The position numbers were made by a program, and so were the translations under genes. A DNA stretch of 64,000 nucleotides from Oscillospiraceae bacterium (GTDB lineage Bacteria > Bacillota > Clostridia > Oscillospirales > Ruminococcaceae): contig JAFTTI010000021.1 of the NCBI GenBank assembly GCA_017466865.1, positions 293,863-357,862 of the forward strand. Direction: 5' to 3'. The notes beneath the pieces are model-generated. The model was not told where the DNA came from, did not search any database, and saw only the letters and a program-made list of their open reading frames with translations. Position 1 is the first letter of the stretch; the number at the start of each line of letters is the position of its first letter. Below are positions 15,898 through 22,885 of this stretch, piece by piece.

Positions 15898-16413
15898 CTA
15901 AAACATAAGGCTTATTACGATAACACTTGCTATTATGCCCGTTATATCCCCGATTAAAGCAGAGGGAAGGGCGTGTCTTGTATTTTTTATTCTTGTTGCA
16001 CCGAAATAGACAGACAGCACATAGAATGTTGTTTCGGACGACCCCATCATAACAGATGCTACTCTGCCTGTGAAACTGTCTGCACCATATTCTGAAAGTA
16101 TTGATTCGAGAATGGCGAGAGAGGCACTTCCTGATATGGATTTTGTTATCGCAAGAGGAAAACACCCCGCTGGGAAACCGACAAGGTTTGTTATGGGAGA
16201 AATAAGGTCTGTAAGAAAATCGGAAGCACCCGACGCTTTGAACATTCCGACAGCGGTTATTATTGCAACAAGTGTCGGAATTATTGAAATTCCTGTTCTG
16301 AAATTTTCTTTTGCACCATTTACAAATTCAGAGAAAACATCAACCTTTTTGAAAAGTCCCGTTATTATTATCGCGGTTATTATGAAAGGAATTATTATGT
16401 CGGAAAATTTCAA
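15898..16413 (-). CDS. spmB: spore maturation protein B
   Basis: A 171-residue membrane protein with the nucleoside-recognition (Gate) fold and about four to five hydrophobic helices. KSISGSASLAILESILSEYGADSF and MMGSSETTFYVLSVYFGATRIKNTRHALP match the SpmB signature. SpmA and SpmB are needed for full spore-core dehydration and heat resistance in Bacillus and Clostridium. The start is TTG at 16413 with GGAGGAAG upstream; it overlaps the spmA stop as ATTGA, giving translational coupling. Its presence argues that the organism makes, or recently made, endospores. Confidence 0.9.
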   Translation of the reverse strand: MKFSDIIIPFIITAIIITGLFKKVDVFSEFVNGAKENFRTGISIIPTLVAIITAVGMFKASGASDFLTDLISPITNLVGFPAGCFPLAITKSISGSASLAILESILSEYGADSFTGRVASVMMGSSETTFYVLSVYFGATRIKNTRHALPSALIGDITGIIASVIVISLMF

Positions 16414-16997
16414 TTTTTCTTCCTCCTTTTAAAATCAAAAATTCTAGCAAAGGTAACGGAAACTATCAGCGTTATCGCGGAAGTTATTATCACGGCAGGG
16501 AGGATTTCAAGCGGATTTTCACTTCCGTTCTTTAAGCGTAATGCTGCAACGGTTGTGGGAATTATTGTGAATGACGCAGTGTTTATTACGGCAAAGATAA
16601 TCATATTTATACTTGCTGTTTCTTTGCAGTTGTCCTCTTTTTCAAGTTCTTTCATAGCCTCAATTCCGAATGGGGTTGCGGCGTTTCCAAGCCCTAAAAG
16701 ATTTGCGGTTATGTTCATACATATTGCAGAAAAGGCTTTTCCTTTTGTGTCTATTCCTTTGAAAACAAATTTCAAAAACGGCGAGAAAAACTTTGACAGA
16801 ATATCGGTTATTCCTGATTTTTCAGCGACGCGCATAACTCCTCCCCAGACGCACATAGCACCTAACATATAGATCCCCAAATCTATAGCGGATACGCTTT
16901 CTGTCAGCACCGCTTCTGAAACAGAACCGATATTTCCGCTTATAATTCCTGAAATTAAAGATGAAATTATGAGTATGGCAAAGATATAGTTAAGCAA
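16410..16997 (-). CDS. spmA: spore maturation protein A
   Basis: A 195-residue Gate-domain membrane protein. Diagnostic stretches are GAMCVWGGVMRVAEKSGITDILSKFFSPFL and NITANLLGLGNAATPFGIEAMKEL, followed by NMIIFAVINTASFTIIPTTVAALR. TTG at 16997 is chosen: AAAGAGGTG lies 6 nt before it and the resulting protein has the normal SpmA length, while a longer reading would place the ribosome-binding site inside the coding region. It forms a two-gene operon with spmB. No clear mother-cell sigma-E promoter could be read with confidence in the 17000-17075 interval. Confidence 0.9.
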   Translation of the reverse strand: MLNYIFAILIISSLISGIISGNIGSVSEAVLTESVSAIDLGIYMLGAMCVWGGVMRVAEKSGITDILSKFFSPFLKFVFKGIDTKGKAFSAICMNITANLLGLGNAATPFGIEAMKELEKEDNCKETASINMIIFAVINTASFTIIPTTVAALRLKNGSENPLEILPAVIITSAITLIVSVTFARIFDFKRRKKN

Positions 16998-17073
16998 TGA
17001 AAGCACCTCTTTATGTAAATGTAAAATTTCTGTTAAAAGCCGAAAAATAGGACTTTTTGTCGAACGATAAAAT

Positions 17074-17102
17074 TTGACAGAATAAAGAAAATATTGTATA
17101 AT
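17074..17102 (+). promoter_or_regulatory. consensus sigma-A promoter for the AbrB-like gene
   Basis: TTGACA (17074-17079), 17 nt, TATAAT (17097-17102): a perfect match at both hexamers. Confidence 0.85.
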
Positions 17103-17177
17103 AAACAAGTATAATATGGAACGATGAAGTAATTTGTTGTTCTGAAGATTTTTTTGAAAAACAAGGAGGAATACCGA

Positions 17178-17420
17178 ATGAAATCGACAGGTATTGTAAG
17201 AAGAGTAGACGAACTCGGAAGAATTGTCCTTCCCATAGAACTCAGAAGAACTCTTGATATTGCGGAGAAGGATTCTGTTGAAATCTATGTTGACAAGGAT
17301 ACAATTATCCTTAAAAAATTCCGCTCTGCATGTACATTCTGCGGAGAAGGAGAAGATGTTATAGATTTCAAGGGCAAGTATATCTGCCCTAATTGTCTTG
17401 CACAGATAAAGAAAGCGTAA
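17178..17420 (+). CDS. AbrB/MazE/SpoVT-family transition-state regulator with C-terminal zinc ribbon
   Basis: An 80-residue DNA-binding protein. Residues 1-50 are the swapped-hairpin AbrB domain (MKSTGIVRRVDELGRIVLPIELRR, then DSVEIYVDKDTIILKKF). Residues 55-76 carry two Cys pairs, CTFCGEG and YICPNCL, likely a small zinc ribbon common in clostridial AbrB homologues. ATG at 17178 is preferred over an upstream in-frame TTG because AAGGAGG ends 8 nt before it. The gene has a perfect sigma-A promoter and its own terminator. AbrB-type proteins repress transition-state and sporulation genes, which fits the neighbouring spm and sigK loci, but targets cannot be read here. Confidence 0.9.
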   Translation: MKSTGIVRRVDELGRIVLPIELRRTLDIAEKDSVEIYVDKDTIILKKFRSACTFCGEGEDVIDFKGKYICPNCLAQIKKA

Positions 17421-17427
17421 CTATGTC

Positions 17428-17467
17428 TCAGGCTGTCTTTTCATAAGAAAGACAGTCTGAATTTTTT
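17428..17467 (+). terminator. intrinsic terminator
   Basis: TCAGGCTGTCTTT (17428-17440) pairs with AAAGACAGTCTGA (17448-17460), one G-T pair, followed by ATTTTTTT. Confidence 0.88.
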
Positions 17468-17477
17468 TGAAAAGCTC

Positions 17478-17506
17478 TTGACAATTAAATAACAAGGTTG
17501 TATAAT
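17478..17506 (+). promoter_or_regulatory. consensus sigma-A promoter of the DAHP synthase gene
   Basis: TTGACA (17478-17483), 17 nt, TATAAT (17501-17506). Confidence 0.85.
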
Positions 17507-17539
17507 TTACTACGCGAAAGTGCTAAAGGAGGAAAACAA

Positions 17540-18553
17540 ATGGTACTTATACTTAAAAATAACCCGGAAGTAAAAAAGGTTGACGAACTTCTTGAAAAAA
17601 TAGCCGAAATGGGTCTTAAAACTCAGGTTGTAGGCGGTGCTTCACACACTATCGTAGGACTTATCGGTGATACAAGCCATCTTATCCCTGAGGATTTCTT
17701 ACATTATGAAATTGTTGATACTGTTCAGAGAATTTCAGAAAGCTATAAGGCTGCAAACAGAAAAATGCATCCCGATGATACTATTATAAATATAGATGGA
17801 AGAAAAATCGGTGGTGGAACATTTACTGTAATCGCAGGCCCTTGTTCTGTTGAATCAGAAGAACAGATGAAGGAAGTTGCTACTGATGTAAAGGCGAGTG
17901 GTGCATCACTTTTAAGAGGCGGTGCTTTCAAACCCAGAACTTCTCCTTATGCTTTCCAGGGACTTCACGGGGAAGGAATCAGACTTCTTCTTGAGGCTAA
18001 GAAGGCAACAGGTCTTCCTATCGTAACAGAAATTATGGACATAAACACACTTGACCTTTTTGCTGATGTTGATGTTATTCAGGTCGGTGCGAGAAATATG
18101 CAGAATTTCGAACTCTTAAAGGCACTCGGACATTCAGACAAGCCTATCTTCCTTAAGAGAGGACTTGCAAACACAATTGACGAACTTCTTATGAGTGCTG
18201 AATACATTATGTCAGGCGGAAACAACAATATTGTTCTCTGTGAAAGAGGAATAAGAACATTTGAAACAAAAACAAGAAACACTCTTGACATTTCAGCCGT
18301 TCCTATCTTAAAGAAACTCACTCATCTTCCTGTATTCATCGACCCCAGCCACGCAGCAGGTATTTCATGGATGGTTGAGCCTCTTTCAAAGGCGGCTATC
18401 GCTATCGGTGCTGACGGACTTATGATTGAAGTTCACAACAATCCTAAGAAGGCACTTTGTGATGGTGCACAGTCACTTAACCCCGAACAGTTTGACATTC
18501 TTATGAAAGACATCAAGAGAAGAGTTGAATTTGAAGGAAAAACTTTATCATAG
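17540..18553 (+). CDS. aroF: 3-deoxy-7-phosphoheptulonate (DAHP) synthase
   Basis: A 337-residue enzyme condensing PEP and erythrose 4-phosphate in the first step of aromatic biosynthesis. An N-terminal ferredoxin-like domain of about 70 residues is followed by the KDSA-like barrel. Motifs are VIAGPCSVES, LLRGGAFKPRTSPYAFQG, VTEIMDINT, QVGARNMQNFELLK, FLKRGLANTIDE, FIDPSHAAG and ADGLMIEVHNNP. This is the type I-beta form with an N-terminal regulatory-type domain, as in Thermotoga. ATG at 17540 follows AAAGGAGG; upstream in-frame codons have no ribosome-binding site. No other aro genes are nearby, so the gene is a monocistronic unit with its own promoter and terminator. Confidence 0.94.
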   Translation: MVLILKNNPEVKKVDELLEKIAEMGLKTQVVGGASHTIVGLIGDTSHLIPEDFLHYEIVDTVQRISESYKAANRKMHPDDTIINIDGRKIGGGTFTVIAGPCSVESEEQMKEVATDVKASGASLLRGGAFKPRTSPYAFQGLHGEGIRLLLEAKKATGLPIVTEIMDINTLDLFADVDVIQVGARNMQNFELLKALGHSDKPIFLKRGLANTIDELLMSAEYIMSGGNNNIVLCERGIRTFETKTRNTLDISAVPILKKLTHLPVFIDPSHAAGISWMVEPLSKAAIAIGADGLMIEVHNNPKKALCDGAQSLNPEQFDILMKDIKRRVEFEGKTLS

Positions 18554-18561
18554 TAATATTT

Positions 18562-18594
18562 ACGCAGGACTTGATTTAAGTCCTGCGTTTTTTA
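18562..18594 (+). terminator. intrinsic terminator of aroF, overlapping the sigK 3' end
   Basis: ACGCAGGACTT (18562-18572) pairs with AAGTCCTGCGT (18578-18588), 5-nt loop, followed by TTTTTT. The right arm and T run also encode the last residues of the convergent sigK gene, whose stop codon is at the foot of the loop. Confidence 0.88.
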
Positions 18595-19295
18595 CTGCCC
18601 GAAATGGTTGAATGGTCAAATTCTTTTTTGAGCGATGACAGTGCTTTTTTCTCTATCCTTGAAACATAAGAACGGGAAATATCAAGTTTTTCGGCTACTT
18701 CACGCTGCGTTATCGCTTTATGTCCGAAAAGACCATAGCGGTGTGCTATTATCGTGAGTTCGCGTTCATTCAGACATTTTCCTAAAAACTCATAGAGTTG
18801 CTCGGATTTGATGTTGAGGTCAATCTGGTCTAAAATGCTGTTGTCATCTGAAATAATATCCATAAGGGTAAGCTGGTTTCCGTCCTTGTCGGTTTCTATC
18901 GGTTCATCAAGGTTTATATCTCCTGCATATTTTTTCTGCGCGCGGAAGGTCATAAGTATTTCGTTTTCGATACAACGGGATGCGTAGGTAGCAAAGCGCG
19001 TTCCTTTATTGTAATCGAAAGTTGAAACTGCTTTTATAAGCCCTATTGTTCCTATCGAGATGAAATCTTCCTGTTCTTTTATGTTTGTTCCGTATTTTTT
19101 GATGATGTGTGCAACAAGACGGAGGTTGTGTTCGATAATCTTGTTTTTTGCTGATTTATCGCCTTTTGCCATGCGTTCGAAACATTCTTTTTCTTCTTTT
19201 GCCGAAAGGGGCTTCGGAAAAAGGTTCTTGTTTTCGATGTGAAGGGCAAGGCATAACATTCCTGAAATGGTTTCAATAAAAAGTTCTGCAAACAT
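18576..19295 (-). CDS. sigK: RNA polymerase sporulation sigma factor SigK
   Basis: A 239-residue sigma-70 family protein. Region 2 contains KIIEHNLRLVAHIIKKYG, EDFISIGTIGLIKAVSTFDYNKGTRFATYASRCIENEILM. Region 4 has LTIIAHRYGLFGHKAITQREVAEKLDISRSYVSRIEKKAL. The N-terminal 20 or so residues (FIETISGMLCLALHI) are hydrophobic, as in pro-sigma-K, where SpoIVFB cleaves them. The gene is uninterrupted, with no skin-like element. ATG at 19295 follows GGGGAG at about 9 nt; longer readings would run through that site. A long hairpin covers this ribosome-binding site (see findings). Sigma-K directs late mother-cell transcription; the pro-sequence and length separate it from sigma-E. Confidence 0.92.
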   Translation of the reverse strand: MFAELFIETISGMLCLALHIENKNLFPKPLSAKEEKECFERMAKGDKSAKNKIIEHNLRLVAHIIKKYGTNIKEQEDFISIGTIGLIKAVSTFDYNKGTRFATYASRCIENEILMTFRAQKKYAGDINLDEPIETDKDGNQLTLMDIISDDNSILDQIDLNIKSEQLYEFLGKCLNERELTIIAHRYGLFGHKAITQREVAEKLDISRSYVSRIEKKALSSLKKEFDHSTISGSKKRRT

Positions 19296-19302
19296 ATAAA
19301 AA

Positions 19303-19343
19303 ATCTCCCCGATAAAAATATATAACCATTTTATTGGAGAGAT
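19303..19343 (-). promoter_or_regulatory. hairpin in the sigK leader covering the ribosome-binding site
   Basis: In the sigK mRNA, ATCTCTCC (19343-19336) pairs with GGGGAGAT (19310-19303), one G-U pair. After one mismatch the stem continues with ATAAAA/TTTTAT. The right arm is the GGGGAG ribosome-binding site and is followed by a run of six T, so the structure could hide the site or terminate transcription. Confidence 0.5.
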
Positions 19344-19416
19344 ATGTTGTCCTATACTATTATAATATATAAAGAAAGAATTTACAGAATAGGAAATATA
19401 ATTCACACAAATTTAA

Positions 19417-19445
19417 TTGACAATGCCCCTGCGTTATGGTACAAT
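19417..19445 (+). promoter_or_regulatory. sigma-A promoter for the NlpC/P60-like gene
   Basis: TTGACA (19417-19422), 17 nt, TACAAT (19440-19445). Confidence 0.75.
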
Positions 19446-19468
19446 GTGCCTAATATCAGAGGGGTGTG

Positions 19469-20017
19469 ATGATTTTGGGGAAAAACATATACCTTATTTT
19501 AACTCATACAGGGACAACCTGGTCGAAAATTATCAAGAAATTCAATGACTATAAATACAGTCATGTAATGCTCAGTTTGGATGATAATTTTGACAGGATG
19601 TATTCTTTCGGAAGAAAGAAATGGTATAACCCGTTTATCGCGGGGTTTGTTGTTGAGGACAGAGATGGAGATTTCTTTTCTTTCTACAACAAAGCGAAAT
19701 GCCGTGTATACAAATTTGCTGTTACGGACAAGCAATATGATAAACTGTGTGATGTGCTTGACTGGTTTGAAAGAAACAAGCACAGAGTTTCGTATGATAT
19801 AATCGGTGTTATTTTAAGATACATAGGAATATCATTCAGACAGAAGAACAGATATGTATGCACCCACTTTGTAGGATCTGTTCTTAAAGACAGCGGTATT
19901 GCTCCTATGATAAACAAGCCTGAAGATTTAAAACCTCAGGATTTTGAAACAATAGCAAACAGGATTTCGTCAAAAATTATCTATGAGGGATTTTTGAGAA
20001 AGATTCCCAAAAACTGA
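19469..20017 (+). CDS. permuted NlpC/P60 (YiiX/papain-like) family protein
   Basis: A protein of about 182 residues resembling circularly permuted papain-like NlpC/P60 proteins. In this fold the catalytic His comes first (YKYSHVMLSLDD near residue 35) and the Cys comes later (RYVCTHFVGSVLKDSGI near residue 135). The pattern IYLILTHTGTTWSKIIKKF, then SHV, then CTHF fits. Members cleave or bind amide or lipid-linked substrates, but the activity here is unknown. There is no signal peptide, so it is probably cytoplasmic. ATG at 19469 is listed; AGAGGGG lies 4 nt before it, and a TTG at 19475 would have better spacing, so the true start may be two codons in. It is monocistronic, with a promoter at 19417. 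Confidence 0.65.
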   Translation: MILGKNIYLILTHTGTTWSKIIKKFNDYKYSHVMLSLDDNFDRMYSFGRKKWYNPFIAGFVVEDRDGDFFSFYNKAKCRVYKFAVTDKQYDKLCDVLDWFERNKHRVSYDIIGVILRYIGISFRQKNRYVCTHFVGSVLKDSGIAPMINKPEDLKPQDFETIANRISSKIIYEGFLRKIPKN

Positions 20018-20211
20018 TACGGAATAAGTTAATACCCCTTAACCCATGTTGATGGCATTTTTGTTTATTTTGTATAAAGCAAAAAACTGTAAAAGCACTG
20101 AAAACGATTTACATCTGCTTTTTTGTGATGATTTTGTGGTCATAATGTGTAAAAGGTCACCAAATCATTGTGCAGATGTCACAAAGTTGACGATTTCGGT
20201 TTAGAAAACTA

Positions 20212-20240
20212 TTGACATTAGCACCCTTAGGTTGTATATT
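20212..20240 (+). promoter_or_regulatory. sigma-A promoter of the sugar ABC operon
   Basis: TTGACA (20212-20217), 17 nt, TATATT (20235-20240). Transcription should start near 20247, giving a leader of about 150 nt. Confidence 0.75.
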
Positions 20241-20254
20241 TAATTTTGACAAAA

Positions 20255-20279
20255 GATTTCGCCATAATTATGCGAAATC
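20255..20279. promoter_or_regulatory. operator-like palindrome
   Basis: GATTTCGC (20255-20262) and GCGAAATC (20272-20279) are perfect inverted repeats around a CATAATTAT centre. The element covers about +9 to +33 relative to the predicted start, a classic repressor position. LacI- or GntR-type binding is inferred. Confidence 0.55.
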
Positions 20280-20397
20280 ACAAATTGCATTGGTATTTAC
20301 ATTGTGGGTAAACGGCTCACAGTGATAAATATATAACTCACATCTATTATATTATCAAAGAAGAATAATATAATATATTATTAAGGAGGAAGTTATC

Positions 20398-21771
20398 ATG
20401 AATCTTAAGAAGAATCTTGCACTCGTAGCTGCACTCGCTATGTCAGCTACAGTACTCGCCGGCTGTACAAAGACAGAAGGCAACGAACCTGCAGACACAA
20501 CTGCTGCTGGCGGTAACGAACCCGCTACAACAGATGCTGCTGCTCCCGAAGACACAGGTGACCAGTTCACAGTTATGTCTTGGAACGACGAAGTTCCCGT
20601 TAAGTGGGGTGAAACAGTTTACACAGCTGCTAAGCCTCTTCCTGATGGCGTAACATACAACCCCGTAGTATTCGGTGTTGGTGGTGGTGAAGCTACACCT
20701 TACTTCCAGAACTACATGGAATCAGGCGATGACCTCGACATCTTCGCTCTCGAAGCTGACTTCGCTCTCACATTCCTCAACTCTTCATACGCTGGTTCAC
20801 TCGCTGATATCGGTGTATCAGAAGATGAATTCGCTAACGCTTACGATTACACAATGGCTATCGGTACAGTTGACGGCGTTCTCAAGGCTGTTTCAATGCA
20901 GTCTTGCCCTGGCGTTTACGCTTACAGAACAGACCTCGCTGATCAGTACCTCGGCGTTAAGTCACCTGAAGAAATGCAGGCTAAGGTTAAGGATTGGGAC
21001 ACATACCTTGCTACAGCTGCAGAAGTTAAGGAAGCTTCAGGCGGTAAGTGCACAATGTCAGTTGCTCTCGGTGGTATCTGGCAGGTATTCTCAGCAGCTC
21101 GTACACAGGACTGGGTTGTTGACAACAAGTTCGTAGTTACAGACGAAGTTAAGGAATTCCTTGAACTCTCTAAGACACTCGCTGACAACGGCTACATCGA
21201 TACAAACGCTCAGACATGGGATGCTTCATGGTATGGTCGTGGAATCGACGGCACAACAATGGGTATGTTCACATGTGCTTGGGGTCTTGAAGGTTGTATC
21301 CTCATCGACGCAGCTGGCGGCGTAGACGGTCCTTCATACGGTCTCTGGAACATCACAACAGGCCCTGCTGGTTGGTACTGGGGCGGTACATGGCTTGCAG
21401 TTTCATCAACAACTGACAACCCCAACCTCGCTGCTGACTTCATCAGATACTTCTGTGCTGATACAGAAACAATGACACACTTCGCAAGAGAAACAGGTAC
21501 ATTCGTAAACAACAAGGAAGCTGTTAAGAACATCGTTGCTGAAGGCGGCTACAAGAACCCTCTCCTCGGCGGACAGGATTCATACGCATTCTTCGCACCT
21601 GCTGCTGACGCTGTTCCTGCTATGAACATCGGTGAATACGACGGTACAGTTAAGTCAGCTCTTAACCCTGTAATGGTTGACTACGCTACAGGTAAGTACG
21701 CTTCAATCGACGATGCTGTTAAGGCATTCACAGATAACGTACAGGCTGCTCTTCCTGACCTTGCTTGGTAA
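20398..21771 (+). CDS. sugar ABC transporter substrate-binding lipoprotein
   Basis: A 457-residue family 1 solute-binding protein anchored by a lipid. The signal peptide ends in the lipobox LAGC with Cys at residue 22, followed by a Thr/Ala/Glu-rich linker. The mature part contains FTVMSWNDEVP, ITTGPAGWYWGGTWLAVSS and a closing ASIDDAVKAFTDNVQAAL, as in CUT1 binding proteins. Codon choice is strikingly biased to C-ending codons (GAC, AAC, TTC, CTC) and to GCT, well beyond its neighbours, which predicts very high expression. It is followed by a stem-loop and two permease genes; no ATPase gene is adjacent, so a shared MsmX-type ATPase is expected elsewhere. The ligand is probably an oligosaccharide or glycoside, by inference. 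Confidence 0.92.
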   Translation: MNLKKNLALVAALAMSATVLAGCTKTEGNEPADTTAAGGNEPATTDAAAPEDTGDQFTVMSWNDEVPVKWGETVYTAAKPLPDGVTYNPVVFGVGGGEATPYFQNYMESGDDLDIFALEADFALTFLNSSYAGSLADIGVSEDEFANAYDYTMAIGTVDGVLKAVSMQSCPGVYAYRTDLADQYLGVKSPEEMQAKVKDWDTYLATAAEVKEASGGKCTMSVALGGIWQVFSAARTQDWVVDNKFVVTDEVKEFLELSKTLADNGYIDTNAQTWDASWYGRGIDGTTMGMFTCAWGLEGCILIDAAGGVDGPSYGLWNITTGPAGWYWGGTWLAVSSTTDNPNLAADFIRYFCADTETMTHFARETGTFVNNKEAVKNIVAEGGYKNPLLGGQDSYAFFAPAADAVPAMNIGEYDGTVKSALNPVMVDYATGKYASIDDAVKAFTDNVQAALPDLAW

Positions 21772-21812
21772 TTGGAATAATAGTCAATAACTGAATAAGT
21801 TAAATATACGCG

Positions 21813-21840
21813 TTACGGGACGGAGTAATCTGTCCCGTAA
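21813..21840 (+). terminator. intercistronic stem-loop
   Basis: TTACGGGAC (21813-21821) pairs perfectly with GTCCCGTAA (21832-21840). The following tail is only weakly T-rich. It probably stabilises the upstream mRNA or partly terminates, so that binding protein exceeds permease. Confidence 0.65.
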
Positions 21841-21883
21841 AGTGTACTTTTTACCCTAATACTTCCATTTGAGGAGCGTGAAT

Positions 21884-22885
21884 ATGATGGCTTCAGCGGC
21901 AAACAGAAGAATCCGTAAGCTCAGCTATGCTAAGTACGGATATATGTTCATTTTGCCTTTCTTTCTGGTTTACTTCATTTTCTCACTTTACCCACTCATC
22001 TATACATTCGTAGTTAGTACATATCGTGCAACAGGTACAGCCGTTGACGCTGAAATGTATTTTGTTGGCGTTGAGAATTTCAAGGACCTTCTCTTTGTTG
22101 ACAGCCCCGTAAGAAAGCAGTTCTTCCAGGCTATCGGCAACACATTAATCCTTTGGATTTGTAACTTTATCCCCCAGATCGCATTATCACTTCTTTTAGC
22201 TGTATGGTTTACAGATAACAGACTTCATGTACCTGGCAAGGGATTCTTTAAAGTAGTAATGTATATGCCTAATATCATTACAGCTGCATCAGTAGCAACA
22301 CTTTTCCTTTCACTTTTCGGTGAAACTCAGTATAACCCTGTTAACCAGCTTCTTCTCTCGTGGGGTTGGGTTCAGGAACCAATTACATTCCTTCAGACAT
22401 ATCAGATTAAACGCGGAATTGTTTCATTCATCCTCGCATGGATGTGGTTCGGTAATACCATGGTAATGCTTATGGCTTCAATCATGGGTATTAACCCCAG
22501 CTTATTCGAAGCAGCTCAGATCGACGGTGCTAACAGTGCGCAGGTATTTGCTCACATCACAGTTCCTTCAATCAGACCTATGCTCGTTTACGTTGGTATC
22601 ACATCAATGATCGGTGGTCTTCAGATGTTCGATATTCCTTACCTCTTCAATAAGGGTACTGATATCGACGAATATACAAGAACAATTGCGATTTACATCT
22701 TTGAAAGATATTCGGGCGCAACCCGAGACTATGGTCGTTCGGCTGCAGCCTCCATTATCCTCTTTGTTATCACAGGCATCCTTGGCGCAATCGTATTCTA
22801 CATTAACTCTGACAAGGACGAAATGGCAGAAAAGAAGCGTCGTCGTAAGGAAGCTAAGAAACTGAAGGGAGGCAGCGGATTCTAA
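21884..22885 (+). CDS. sugar ABC transporter permease (CUT1, MalF-like)
   Basis: A 333-residue inner-membrane permease with about six helices. The cytoplasmic coupling loop EAAQIDGANSAQVFAHITVPSIRPML near residue 210 is the EAA motif of binding-protein-dependent importers. The N-terminus (YGYMFILPFFLVYFIFSLYPLIYTFVVS) is typical of MalF/UgpA-type subunits. ATG at 21884 has GAGGAG seven nt upstream; a second ATG follows directly. The C-terminal tail is very basic. It overlaps the next permease gene by one base (TAATG), so the pair is translationally coupled and should form the transmembrane heterodimer. Confidence 0.93.
   Translation: MMASAANRRIRKLSYAKYGYMFILPFFLVYFIFSLYPLIYTFVVSTYRATGTAVDAEMYFVGVENFKDLLFVDSPVRKQFFQAIGNTLILWICNFIPQIALSLLLAVWFTDNRLHVPGKGFFKVVMYMPNIITAASVATLFLSLFGETQYNPVNQLLLSWGWVQEPITFLQTYQIKRGIVSFILAWMWFGNTMVMLMASIMGINPSLFEAAQIDGANSAQVFAHITVPSIRPMLVYVGITSMIGGLQMFDIPYLFNKGTDIDEYTRTIAIYIFERYSGATRDYGRSAAASIILFVITGILGAIVFYINSDKDEMAEKKRRRKEAKKLKGGSGF

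Larger units (their letters stand above)
20018..20397 (+). promoter_or_regulatory. regulatory region of the sugar ABC operon
   Basis: A 380-nt gene-free interval. It holds an imperfect inverted repeat (20128-20138 with 20158-20168), a TTGACA-17-TATATT promoter (20212-20240), and a perfect palindrome overlapping the start of transcription (20255-20262 with 20272-20279). An AT-rich hairpin, ATTATATTAT/ATAATATAAT (20346-20374), lies just before the ribosome-binding site. A TGAAAACGATTTACA block (20099-20113) resembles a catabolite-responsive element but is one base out of register. Confidence 0.65.

Noticed and set aside
18576-19295. Skin-like element interrupting sigK
   Set aside because: The frame is continuous from ATG to stop with all sigma regions in order.
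20099-20113. Catabolite-responsive element (TGAAAACGATTTACA)
   Set aside because: One base out of register with the cre consensus, so not called as a site, though the half-site resemblance is noted.
20675-21136. Plus-strand frame of 153 codons inside the sugar-binding-protein gene
   Set aside because: A plus-one shadow caused by extreme codon bias; no ribosome-binding site.
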